Shown here one piece after another: positions 1-5,541 of a DNA stretch of 6,614 bases. Both the position numbers and the translations under genes were made by a program. The stretch covers positions 1 through 6,614 of the forward strand of contig CAUJGI010000797.1 of the NCBI GenBank assembly GCA_963169155.1, given 5' to 3'. Below the pieces are notes generated by a model. That model worked only from the letters and a program-made list of their open reading frames with translations, was not told where the DNA came from and did no database searches. The stretch's first letter is position 1; each line of letters starts with the position of its first letter. Origin of the DNA: Chloroflexota bacterium (GTDB lineage Bacteria > Chloroflexota > Anaerolineae > Promineifilales > Promineifilaceae).

Positions 1-344
1 CTGAGCTGGTGCAGTTCGCGGTAAGCGTGCTGCTCGTGCATTTCCAGGTGGCACGTGGGGTGGAAGGCGACGGTTTTGTTACCGCTGCGGTTGGCGTGAA
101 TTCGCAGGGCAATTTGTTGGGCCATGGTGCCAGAGGGCATAAATACGGCCGTTTCCTTGCCCAACAATTCCGCCACTTCCGCTTCAAAATTAGCCATGAG
201 TTCACCGCTGCCATACTGATCGGCGGCCATGTCTGGCGGCGTGAAGGCCGCCAGCGCGGTAAGCATTTCGTGCGGCGACACGGGGTAATGGTTCACCACA
301 AAACGGGTGCATTGGCGAATAATTTCTTGACGATTTTGTTCCAC
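1..344 (-). CDS. Threonine aldolase-like PLP-dependent enzyme (beta-eliminating lyase family), 3' end cut by window edge
   Basis: I translated this on the minus strand; it is open from a GTG at 344-342 to the left edge, giving 114 N-terminal residues. The stretch DQYGSGELMANFE (residues 42-54) followed by ELLGKETAVFMPSGTMAQQ (59-77) matches the substrate/PLP-phosphate region of low-specificity threonine aldolases, where a YG..D/E..LE segment precedes the F(M/V)PSGTM(A/S)NQ motif. HPTCHLEMHE (95-104) sits where the family has the H..E segment near the cofactor. Family members cleave L-threonine or allo-threonine to glycine and acetaldehyde in the cytoplasm using PLP. The catalytic lysine lies in the missing C-terminal part, so activity cannot be judged. 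GTG is chosen because AAAGG lies 8 bases upstream and no better in-frame start is seen. The codons ACG GCC GTA (Thr-Ala-Val) carry one copy of the iterated octamer. A related aminotransferase-fold lyase is possible but less likely. Confidence 0.85.
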   Translation of the reverse strand, partial: MEQNRQEIIRQCTRFVVNHYPVSPHEMLTALAAFTPPDMAADQYGSGELMANFEAEVAELLGKETAVFMPSGTMAQQIALRIHANRSGNKTVAFHPTCHLEMHEQHAYRELHQL

Positions 345-428
345 AAGCTTTACCTTTCCCTATCGAGGTCAACACCTGATCAATTTTTGCCGGTTTTGGC
401 GCAGCATGCATTTCAAACTGTGGCCGAG

Positions 429-458
429 ATTGTAGTTGCTTTAGGATGAAAAGCGCAA
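429..458 (-). promoter_or_regulatory. Possible sigma-70-type promoter for the threonine aldolase-like gene
   Basis: On the minus strand TTGCGC (458-453) and TACAAT (434-429) are separated by 18 bases. The -10 is one mismatch from consensus; the -35 matches only in its TTG. A start near 422 would give a leader of roughly 78 bases before the GTG at 344. This is a consensus match by eye only. Confidence 0.35.
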
Positions 459-514
459 TGGCAGTTCGCCACCTGATGCCCTCTTTGTCTAGGGCTTTGC
501 TGCTTCTTAGCCGA

Positions 515-540
515 CGATTTTTGCTTCGGCAACGGCCGTT
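515..540. repeat. 26-base direct repeat, copy A (intergenic)
   Basis: Positions 515-540 match 2891-2916 in the same orientation at 25 of 26 bases; the only difference is A532 versus G2908. The repeat ends in an iterated ACGGCCGT octamer (532-539). Read on the minus strand in one frame it encodes TAVAEAKIVG followed by a stop, resembling TAAAEAKIAE near the C-terminus of the DUF1801-like protein. It may therefore be a relic of a related gene's 3' end rather than a mobile repeat. Confidence 0.7.
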
Positions 541-762
541 TCTTCGCCCCTTTCGCGTGTAAAAAGCTGGCCTCGGCCGCCTGGATATACGCTTTGTATC
601 TCGACAAATCGCCAGGACCACTTACAATCTCTCTAAAGCTACACCCAAAATTTAGAAAACCCAGAGTGCACATCTTGCTGATCCATAGACGGCTCCTGCA
701 CGTCGCCCACGGCACCCTCAGTGGCGACATACACCTGCTGCACTACGAAACGGAGATAACCG

Positions 763-2772
763 ATGCATCATAATCTGGTTTTATTTACCACCATTACGGT
801 GGCCCTCCTCACCGCCTTTACCGGCGGTTTTATTGCCCGCAAGCTGGGCCTGCCGACCCTGGTTGGCTACCTGCTGGCGGGCATGGCGATTGGTCCCTTC
901 ACCCCCGGCTTTGTCGGCGAAATTGATTACATCAGCCAGCTGGCCGAAATGGGCGTCATCTTTATGATGTTTGGCGTGGGGCTGCACTTTTCCCTGAAGG
1001 ACCTGTGGGCGGTGCGGCGCATCGCCATCCCTGGCGCGCTGTTCCAGATGTTATTTGCGACCGGGCTGGGCCTGGCCCTCACCCAGCTTTGGGGCTGGTC
1101 GGTCAATTCGGGCCTGGTCTTGGGGCTGGCCATCTCCATCGCCAGTACCGTTGTTCTGCTGCGCGGCCTCATGGACAACGGGCTGCTGAGCACGCAGCAT
1201 GGCCAGGTGGCCATTGGTTGGCTCGTTCTGGAAGATCTGGCAACGGTAGCCATCCTGGTGTTATTGCCAACCCTGTTTGGTTCTACCACCGGCCCTATTT
1301 GGCAGAGCGCGCTGCTGGTGGTGGGGAAAACGGCCGTATTTGTAGCGTTGATGCTCTTTGTTGGGGCCAAACTCATGCCCTGGCTGCTGACCCGTATCGC
1401 TTACACCCGCTCCCGCGAACTTTTTATCCTTGCTGTTGTTGCCTTAGCCCTGGGCACCGCCTTTGGCGCGGCTGAACTGTTTGGCGTCTCGCTGGCCTTA
1501 GGCGCCTTCCTGGCCGGTGTGGTGGTTGGCGAGTCTGACGTCAGCCATCAGGTTGGCGCAGAACTTTTGCCCTTTCGCGAGATTTTTGCCGTTCTCTTTT
1601 TTGTCTCGGTGGGCATGTTGGTCAACCCCGCTGCCCTCATCGAGAACATCTGGCAGGTCGCGGCGCTGACGGGCCTGATTGTCTTTGGCAAAGCCTTTGT
1701 GACGCTGCTGCTCGGTTTTGTTATACCCGCTTCACTCCGCACCGTGCTTGTTGTCGCCGCCGGGTTGAGCCAGATTGGGGAGTTTTCCTTCATTGTTGGC
1801 CAGGCGGGTGTGGCCTTAGGGGTGTTAACGCCCGATCAATACGGGCTCATTCTAGCTGGCGCGCTGTTTTCCATTGTGCTCAATCCGTTGATGTTTAAGG
1901 CGCTGCCGCCGGTTGAGAAGTGGATTCAGGGCAAACCCTGGCTAAGACGGCTGTTGGAACGCAGCGTCACCGTGCCCCCCCTGGTAAAAGATGGGCTGAC
2001 CGGGCATGTTGTCGTGGTGGGGTATGGCCGGGTTGGTAAACATATCGTCACGGTGCTGGAAAGGCTCCAGGTGCCGTACTTGATCGTTGAGCAAGATGCC
2101 AGCAAAGCTTCGGACTTTCGGAAGTCTGGCCTCCCCACCCTGCTGGGCGACGCGGCTAACTCCGAGATTCTGACACATGCTGAGTTGGACCAGGCAAGTG
2201 CCCTGGTGGTGACGGTGCCGGATGAAACAGTGACTGAATTGGTGGTCATCACGGCCAGGGCGCTGGCGCCCAACCTGCCCATCATTGTCCGGGCCGCCAC
2301 AACAACCGGTTTGCAGCGGCTGGCCCATCACGGGGCGCGGTATGTCATTCATCCTGAAATGGAAGGTGGTCTGGAGATTGTGCGCCATATGCTGCTGCTA
2401 TTGGGCTATCCGGTGGGGCAAGTGCAGCAGTATATTGATGCCGTGCGGCGTGATGCCTACGAAACCAGCGTAAATACCACCGAAGAGCTGCACTTTTTGG
2501 ACCAACTGGTCGCTGCGGTGCGCGGCATGGAGATTGTCTGGCGGGCGATTCCCGGCGGCAGCCAGCTGATTGGTCGGACCCTGGCTCAAGCCAATTTGCG
2601 CGCCAATGTGGGCGCTTCGGTTATTGCCGTGGTGCGGAACCAGCAAATGAATGCCAACCCCGAGTCAAATACAGTGCTGGCCGAAGGGGACATTGTGGGC
2701 CTTATCGGCGAACCGTCTCAGGTAGCCGCCGCTGAGCACTTTATTAATTCACACCCGGAAGGTGGCAGCTAA
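763..2772 (+). CDS. YbaL-like CPA2 family cation:proton antiporter with TrkA-N and TrkA-C domains
   Basis: A 669-residue inner-membrane protein. Residues about 5-385 form a chain of hydrophobic segments typical of monovalent cation:proton antiporter-2 transporters. Landmarks are LVGYLLAGMAIGP (33-45), MGVIFMMFGVGLHFSLKDL (63-81), an Ile/Ser/Thr-rich segment (122-136), and GQVAIGWLVLEDLATV (147-162), whose Glu157-Asp158 pair is the expected ion-binding site. Glu-Asp in place of the Gln-Asp of KefB/KefC is, from memory, how E. coli YbaL reads. A Rossmann TrkA-N (RCK) domain follows at about 413-530, with GYGRVG (420-425) and acidic E443/D445 for nucleotide binding. A TrkA-C-like domain follows at about 585-660. 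The protein should export K+ or Na+ in exchange for H+, gated by cytosolic nucleotide; which ion cannot be told. ATG 763 is chosen because GGAG (752-755) lies 7 bases upstream. The stop codon lies inside the 2770-2823 hairpin. It appears monocistronic. It is longer than E. coli YbaL, mainly through the extra C-terminal domain. Confidence 0.93.
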   Translation: MHHNLVLFTTITVALLTAFTGGFIARKLGLPTLVGYLLAGMAIGPFTPGFVGEIDYISQLAEMGVIFMMFGVGLHFSLKDLWAVRRIAIPGALFQMLFATGLGLALTQLWGWSVNSGLVLGLAISIASTVVLLRGLMDNGLLSTQHGQVAIGWLVLEDLATVAILVLLPTLFGSTTGPIWQSALLVVGKTAVFVALMLFVGAKLMPWLLTRIAYTRSRELFILAVVALALGTAFGAAELFGVSLALGAFLAGVVVGESDVSHQVGAELLPFREIFAVLFFVSVGMLVNPAALIENIWQVAALTGLIVFGKAFVTLLLGFVIPASLRTVLVVAAGLSQIGEFSFIVGQAGVALGVLTPDQYGLILAGALFSIVLNPLMFKALPPVEKWIQGKPWLRRLLERSVTVPPLVKDGLTGHVVVVGYGRVGKHIVTVLERLQVPYLIVEQDASKASDFRKSGLPTLLGDAANSEILTHAELDQASALVVTVPDETVTELVVITARALAPNLPIIVRAATTTGLQRLAHHGARYVIHPEMEGGLEIVRHMLLLLGYPVGQVQQYIDAVRRDAYETSVNTTEELHFLDQLVAAVRGMEIVWRAIPGGSQLIGRTLAQANLRANVGASVIAVVRNQQMNANPESNTVLAEGDIVGLIGEPSQVAAAEHFINSHPEGGS

Positions 2773-2823
2773 GAAGACAGGAGTGGAAGGTAACGGCCGT
2801 TACTTTCCACTCCTGTCTTCTTA
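2770..2823. terminator. Long hairpin (27-bp stem) between convergent genes, probable bidirectional terminator
   Basis: Positions 2770-2796 pair with 2797-2823 (i pairs with 5593-i) across 27 positions, with a single G-T wobble (2789/2804). The centre is an ACGGCCGT octamer at 2793-2800, so the actual loop would be GGCC or similar. The outermost three bases of the left arm are the antiporter's TAA stop codon. It lies between the 3' ends of convergent genes, where a shared terminator is expected. Neither side has a clean T-tract, so Rho-independent termination is not textbook. RNA 3'-end protection or a recent inverted duplication are alternatives. Confidence 0.65.
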
Positions 2824-2861
2824 AAATTGATGTTTGCCGTGTCTTTTGTGCCAAACGGCAC

Positions 2862-3323
2862 TTAGCTCACTGCTTTCTTCACCAATTCAGCGATTTTTGC
2901 TTCGGCAGCGGCCGTTAACTCAGTCAGCGCATAAGCCGAGGGCCACATGGTCCCATCGTCCAGGTTCGCCTTGTCGCTGAAGCCAAGCGTGCCATACCGC
3001 GAACCAAACTTGGCCGCGCTTTGGTAGAAGCAAACCACCGCGCCGTCCAGGGCATACGCCGGCATCCCATACCACGTTTTTGGCGACAAAACAGGCGCAT
3101 TGGCCTTAATGATCTCATGCAGACGAGTGGCGATGGTGCGTTCCAGTTCCGGCATTTCGGCAATTTTTGCCAGCACTTCGCCTTCTCCTTCCACCTTTTT
3201 CTTCTTCGCGCCAGCTTCCGCCTTTAGCTCTTTGGCGCGCTCTTTCATAGCGGCCTGTTCCTCTTTGGTAAATCCGTTGCTGCTGCTTTTACTGCCCTTT
3301 TTTGTTTCTTTCGTTGCGCTCAT
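2862..3323 (-). CDS. DUF1801/YdhG-like protein
   Basis: A 153-residue soluble protein, last gene of the ArsR-SRPBCC operon. The N-terminus (1-50) is highly charged and Lys/Glu-rich, including FTKEEQAAMKERAKELKAE (18-36), probably helical. The core (51-153) contains MPELERTIATRLHEII (57-72), the signature LSPKTWYGMPAY (79-90), a VVCFYQSAAKF strand region (96-106), and TLGFSDKANLDDGTMWPSAY (112-131). This pattern is that of the DUF1801 (YdhG/Fra-like) fold, whose members bear only a tentative link to iron handling; molecular function is unknown. Length is normal for this Lys-rich-tailed subfamily. Start ATG 3323 is supported by GGAGGT 8 bases upstream. It begins 23 bases after the SRPBCC stop, so co-transcription is likely. 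The C-terminal coding region (2891-2916) shares a 26-base near-identity with intergenic 515-540. Confidence 0.85.
   Translation of the reverse strand: MSATKETKKGSKSSSNGFTKEEQAAMKERAKELKAEAGAKKKKVEGEGEVLAKIAEMPELERTIATRLHEIIKANAPVLSPKTWYGMPAYALDGAVVCFYQSAAKFGSRYGTLGFSDKANLDDGTMWPSAYALTELTAAAEAKIAELVKKAVS
2891..2916. repeat. 26-base direct repeat, copy B (inside the DUF1801-like gene)
   Basis: This copy encodes part of TAAAEAKIAE on the minus strand, near the C-terminus of the DUF1801-like protein. It matches 515-540 at 25 of 26 bases. The substitution at 2908 turns the ACGGCCGT octamer into GCGGCCGT here and the encoded Val of copy A into Ala. Confidence 0.7.
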
Positions 3324-3346
3324 TTAAATAGACCTCCGTTTTATGA

Positions 3347-3811
3347 TCAAGTGTGGTTATTCAGACTGGTTACGTAAGTGGCGAGACCCTTCAACGCCTG
3401 TTTCGCGCCGCCGACTGCGCCATATTGCGCCGCTGTTTCACGGGCAACGGCCGTAGCAAATACCAACTGCAGCGTAACTTTGGTTTTTCCGTCCTCCTCG
3501 TCAAAGCTCACGTTGGTACGCACCGGTTCAGATCCATCCTCGGGGTCAGGGCCGTGGTCATAGACAAACCGCGTTGGTTTATTTAGCTCAATGAACTTGA
3601 CCTTGAACGAAAATTGATTGCCATCAGGCCCAGGCATACTGTAGCGCCAGAGGCCGCCCGGTTTTCGGTCCCATTCATGGGTGGTGGCACCCTTGGGCGC
3701 CCACCAGTTTTCCACGTGTTCCCGCTCGGTAAACGCCGCAAAGACAAGTTCACGGGGGGCGTCGATCACCCTCGTGACAATGATTTCTCGATCTACTGTT
3801 GAATCTATCAT
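3347..3811 (-). CDS. SRPBCC/AHSA1-type START-fold protein
   Basis: A 154-residue soluble protein of the COG3832 (AHSA1, activator of Hsp90 ATPase homologue-like) group. It opens with REIIVTRVIDAPRELVFAAF (8-27), the diagnostic first strand and APRELVF helix. HVENWWAPKG (32-41), GGLWRYSMPGPDGNQF (52-67) and FIELNKPTRFVYDH (73-86) follow, and the long C-terminal helix that closes the ligand cavity is at about 127-150. Members bind small hydrophobic ligands or act as accessory proteins; the ligand here is unknown. In many bacteria this family is encoded just after an ArsR-family repressor, as here, so the repressor probably controls it. ATG 3811 is preferred: the family-conserved sequence starts right after it and AAGG lies just upstream. 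A longer frame reaches back to 3910, but that extension runs through the palindromic element at 3863-3914 and is not family-like. It lies 160 bases downstream of the ArsR gene. Confidence 0.92.
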   Translation of the reverse strand: MIDSTVDREIIVTRVIDAPRELVFAAFTEREHVENWWAPKGATTHEWDRKPGGLWRYSMPGPDGNQFSFKVKFIELNKPTRFVYDHGPDPEDGSEPVRTNVSFDEEDGKTKVTLQLVFATAVARETAAQYGAVGGAKQALKGLATYVTSLNNHT

Positions 3812-3862
3812 CCTACCTTTTCCTTTATTGAAGAAGATTGAAAGGTTTACAGAAGCACCTGG

Positions 3863-3914
3863 GTAATTGGCAAAAAGTTTTTCAAAAAAGATTGACGTCT
3901 TATTTGCCAATTAC
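3863..3914. repeat. Structured palindromic element 1 (12-bp stem, 28-base spacer)
   Basis: GTAATTGGCAAA (3863-3874) is perfectly complemented by TTTGCCAATTAC (3903-3914). Read on the minus strand, the spacer plus its flanks contains the ordered blocks AAATAAGACG, CTTTTTTG and AAAAACTTTTT. The same blocks occur in the neighbouring element on the plus strand. The palindrome lies in the gap between the ArsR and SRPBCC genes, so it would be in their shared transcript. Confidence 0.75.
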
Positions 3915-3917
3915 TTG

Positions 3918-3972
3918 AGTAAACCGCACCAAATAGACGATTTTTTCTATCAAAAACTTTGTGCGGTTTACT
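3918..3972. repeat. Structured palindromic element 2 (12-bp stem, 31-base spacer), inverted relative to element 1
   Basis: AGTAAACCGCAC (3918-3929) is perfectly complemented by GTGCGGTTTACT (3961-3972). The spacer on the plus strand holds CAAATAGACG, ATTTTTTCTAT and CAAAAACTTT, matching element 1 read on the minus strand. Aligned from the shared GTAA end, the two stems differ at four positions by changes made on both arms, so pairing is preserved. The outer base (3972) is the third base of the ArsR TAA stop codon on the minus strand. The pair is separated by only three bases (3915-3917). Confidence 0.75.
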
Positions 3973-4304
3973 TAACTTTTGTTCTCCGCTTGAAGCTTGC
4001 GCAAATATTCTTCCAGGCGGTCCAGACTGGCTTCCCAGTTTTCGCGATAGCCCTCTAGCCACTGCGCCGCGTCTTTTAGCGGTGCCGCTTGCAGCTGTGC
4101 GGGCCGCCACTGGGCCTCGCGGCCTCGTTCTATCAACCCGGCGTGTTCCAGAACTTTCAGGTGCTTGGAAATGGCTGGCAAGCTGATCTTGAAGGGTTCG
4201 GCAAGTTCCTTAACCGTGGCCGGCCCTTGCGCCAGCCGGGCAATCATGCCCCGGCGTGTTGGGTCGGCCAGGGCAGCAAACGTGAGGCTTAGCGTATCGT
4301 TCAC
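3972..4304 (-). CDS. ArsR-family winged-helix transcriptional repressor
   Basis: A 110-residue DNA-binding protein. LTFAALADPTRRGMIARLA (7-25) is the hallmark first helix of ArsR-family repressors. VKELAEPFKISLPAISKHLK (31-50) is the helix-turn-helix with the recognition helix at about 42-51, and VLEHAGLIERGREAQWR (51-67) forms the wing. It has no cysteines at all, so it is not a thiolate metal sensor of the classical arsenic/cadmium type. It belongs rather to the SdpR-like group that is often paired with SRPBCC proteins. The start is GTG 4304: it is in frame with the family-like N-terminus, and AGGAG lies 11 bases upstream. The nearby ATGs are out of frame. It heads a three-gene operon and probably represses its own transcription through the palindrome at 4327-4342. 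The signal it senses is unknown. Confidence 0.92.
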   Translation of the reverse strand: MNDTLSLTFAALADPTRRGMIARLAQGPATVKELAEPFKISLPAISKHLKVLEHAGLIERGREAQWRPAQLQAAPLKDAAQWLEGYRENWEASLDRLEEYLRKLQAENKS

Positions 4305-4326
4305 CGTACCATCATCTCCTGATTAC

Positions 4327-4342
4327 TTAACTAATTAGTTAA
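4327..4342. promoter_or_regulatory. Perfect 16-bp palindrome, probable ArsR operator
   Basis: TTAACTAATTAGTTAA reads identically on both strands. It directly abuts the -10 element (4343-4348) of the minus-strand promoter, so it covers the expected transcription start. It lies 23 bases upstream of the ArsR start codon. AT-rich palindromes of this size at this place are the usual sites for ArsR-family dimers. The assignment to this particular repressor is inference. Confidence 0.75.
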
Positions 4343-4371
4343 ATAGTAAAACATAATCGGCAAAATGTCAA
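4343..4371 (-). promoter_or_regulatory. Sigma-70-type promoter for the ArsR-SRPBCC-DUF1801 operon
   Basis: On the minus strand a perfect -35 TTGACA (4371-4366) and a -10 TACTAT (4348-4343) are separated by the ideal 17 bases. Transcription would start about 4336, inside the 16-bp palindrome, so a bound repressor would block initiation. Confidence 0.75.
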
Positions 4372-4460
4372 GCAGGATGTGGCGCTGGGACCGTTAACTG
4401 TGGGTTATTGCTTTGTATACGTCCTGTTAACCTGGAGAAAGTATGCTTGACGCACCTTGT

Positions 4461-4478
4461 TCGTGAAACTTTTCACGA
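4461..4478. promoter_or_regulatory. 8-bp inverted repeat upstream of the redox operon, candidate operator
   Basis: TCGTGAAA (4461-4468) and TTTCACGA (4471-4478) form a perfect inverted repeat with a 2-base centre. It starts 72 bases before the first plus-strand gene of this operon. A TTGACG (4447-4452) just upstream could be a -35, but no good -10 is seen at the right distance. A regulator-binding site is more likely than a terminator because no T-tract follows. The regulator is not identifiable. Confidence 0.45.
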
Positions 4479-4532
4479 GGCAGCGCGTATTAATCGCATA
4501 TCATTTTGACCTTGCCAAAATAGGAGCGTGAC

Positions 4533-4712
4533 ATGAGTACAAAATCGCACATTACACCTGAGAAGACGTTTTCCTGTGAAACCTGCGCCATGCGCCACAA
4601 AGCGGAAGCCAATCCAAAATCGTTCCGGGCGCGCCTGTGGCGCTGGCACACCACGTGGTGCCCTGGCTGGAAAGCATACCAGGCGCATCTGGCCCAACAA
4701 ACAAAGGAGTAG
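4533..4712 (+). CDS. 59-residue Cys-containing small protein (possible zinc-binding), function unknown
   Basis: A short gene I translated by hand: ATG 4533 to TAG 4712. TAGGAG (4521-4526) lies 6 bases upstream, a strong ribosome binding site. The product is basic and Trp-rich. It contains CETC (residues 15-18) and a second region, LWRWHTTWCPGWKAYQ (35-50), with C43. Two cysteines in CxxC, a third in WCPGW, and His22 or His39 could form a zinc knuckle; metal binding is inference. There is no signal peptide or membrane segment. Its last codons (AAG GAG TAG) form the Shine-Dalgarno sequence of the flavodoxin gene, whose ATG follows 8 bases after the stop, so translation of the two is probably coupled. 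The family is not recognised by name. The strong ribosome binding site and coupling make it likely real. Confidence 0.75.
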   Translation: MSTKSHITPEKTFSCETCAMRHKAEANPKSFRARLWRWHTTWCPGWKAYQAHLAQQTKE

Positions 4713-4720
4713 GCGCACCC

Positions 4721-5218
4721 ATGAAGGCATTGATTGTGTACGACTCCGTTTTTGGCAACACGGCACAAGTGGCCCAGACCCTGGCTGCGGCATTGGAAAC
4801 GGCCGTATTGCCAGTAAACCAGGTCACGCCCGAAACCCTGAGCGGCCTGGACCTGTTGATTATTGGCTCCCCCACCCGCGGTTTTCGCCCCACGGAAAAC
4901 ATCTCGCAGCTGCTGAATGCCCTCGCTAAGAATCACCTGGCTGGCGCAGGCGTGGCCGCCTTCGATACCCGGATTGATCTGGCGACAATTGACTCGAACG
5001 TTTTTCGCTTCATTGTTGATAAAGGTGGGTATGCCGCCAGCACCATTGCCAAAGCGCTGGAAAAGAAGGGTGGCCGCCTGCTGGCACCACCGGAAGGCTT
5101 TCTCGTCACCGGGGAACAGGGGCCACTCAAGGATGGCGAACTGGCGCGCGCGGCGGCCTGGGCCAAACAAATTGCCCTTCAGGATGATTCATTTTCTAGA
5201 CAGAGTTTCGCAGCTTAA
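4721..5218 (+). CDS. Flavodoxin-like FMN protein
   Basis: A 165-residue soluble protein with the flavodoxin fold. MKALIVYDSVFGNTAQVAQ (1-19) is the first strand and FMN-phosphate loop; SVFGNT (9-14) replaces the classical TxTGNT. SPTRGFRPTE (50-59) is the loop that stacks on the isoalloxazine ring, and FDTRI (81-85) is the third FMN-contacting region. GEQGPLKDGELARAAAWAKQ (131-150) closes the domain. Flavodoxins carry single electrons between redox partners in the cytoplasm; this short-chain type is often a general flavodoxin-domain protein with no assigned partner. ATG 4721 is chosen because the strand starts directly there and AAAGGAG (4703-4709) precedes it by 11 bases. An in-frame upstream start at 4637 would add non-family sequence overlapping the previous gene. 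Codons 27-29 (ACG GCC GTA) carry an iterated octamer. It is followed after 14 bases by the 88-residue protein. Confidence 0.93.
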   Translation: MKALIVYDSVFGNTAQVAQTLAAALETAVLPVNQVTPETLSGLDLLIIGSPTRGFRPTENISQLLNALAKNHLAGAGVAAFDTRIDLATIDSNVFRFIVDKGGYAASTIAKALEKKGGRLLAPPEGFLVTGEQGPLKDGELARAAAWAKQIALQDDSFSRQSFAA

Positions 5219-5232
5219 AGAAGAGGTGTTGC

Positions 5233-5499
5233 ATGAAAGAAAAATTTACGGCCGTCGGCAGGAATGAGTTAGAAAACACGCCCAACGAAACCGGTGAAAT
5301 TGCCGGGTTTTGGCGCGGATTGTGGCATGGTCTGATTGCGCCGTTTAGCTTTGTGGCGTCGTTGTTTAAAGATAACGTGGGTGTGTACGAAGCGCATAAC
5401 AATGGGAAGTGGTACAACTTCGGCTTTATCCTGGGTCTGACGATTACGCTGGGTGGCAATAAAGGTGCAAACACACGAATCGCCAAGCCCAAAGAGTGA
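5233..5499 (+). CDS. 88-residue conserved small protein, possible membrane association, function unknown
   Basis: A small protein starting at ATG 5233 with AAGAGG (5221-5226) 6 bases upstream. The N-terminus (1-22) is polar. Residues 25-46 (GFWRGLWHGLIAPFSFVASL and following) form a hydrophobic, possibly membrane-inserted segment. VYEAHNNGKWYNFGFILGL (51-69) leads into a second hydrophobic stretch ending in GG. The FWRGLWHG...SLF...VYE.HNNG.WYNFGF pattern looks like a conserved family of small uncharacterised bacterial proteins that I recognise only by this signature. No enzymatic motif is visible. It lies 14 bases downstream of flavodoxin, so co-transcription is very likely. Codons 6-8 (Thr-Ala-Val) hold an octamer copy. 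Confidence 0.8.
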   Translation: MKEKFTAVGRNELENTPNETGEIAGFWRGLWHGLIAPFSFVASLFKDNVGVYEAHNNGKWYNFGFILGLTITLGGNKGANTRIAKPKE

Positions 5500-5541
5500 T
5501 TAGACGACCCATGTAATCTTCGTGGCGGACTGGTTTTGGTG

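Larger units (their letters stand above)
345..762. other. 418-base intergenic region between divergent genes, no supported gene
   Basis: This stretch separates the minus-strand threonine aldolase-like gene from the plus-strand antiporter. Open frames cross it on the minus strand (for example 730-413), but their products are Arg/Lys/Ser/Gln-rich, show no recognisable motif and lack a convincing ribosome binding site. It holds the possible promoter at 429-458, an ACGGCCGT octamer at 532-539, and at 515-540 a 26-base near-copy of the 3' part of the DUF1801-like gene. No clear promoter for the antiporter was found by eye. Confidence 0.6.

Noticed and set aside
9..449. 146-codon plus-strand open frame
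   Set aside because: It is antisense to the threonine aldolase-like gene, whose minus-strand reading has clear family motifs; the plus product has none.
202..730. Minus-strand frames 621-202 and 730-413 in the left intergenic region
   Set aside because: Products are Arg/Lys/Ser/Gln-rich with no motif or convincing ribosome binding site; one overlaps the N-terminus of the threonine aldolase-like gene in another frame.
1005..1475. 156-codon plus-strand frame within the antiporter gene
   Set aside because: A shadow of the antiporter in another frame; Gly/Ala/His/Arg-rich without family features.
2848..2861. Small hairpin GTGCC-AAAC-GGCAC just after the DUF1801-like stop codon
   Set aside because: Only a 5-bp stem with no T-tract in either direction; too weak to call a terminator beside the 27-bp hairpin.
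3812..3910. N-terminal extension of the SRPBCC protein to 3910
   Set aside because: The added residues are encoded by the palindromic element and do not resemble the family; ATG 3811 fits the domain start.
3863..3972. Integron attC site interpretation of the paired palindromes
   Set aside because: The ends lack the RYYYAAC/GTTRRRY core pattern expected of attC sites and no integrase or cassette layout is present.
4490..5170. 226-codon minus-strand open frame
   Set aside because: It is antisense to the small Cys protein and the flavodoxin, both of which have ribosome binding sites and, for flavodoxin, clear motifs.
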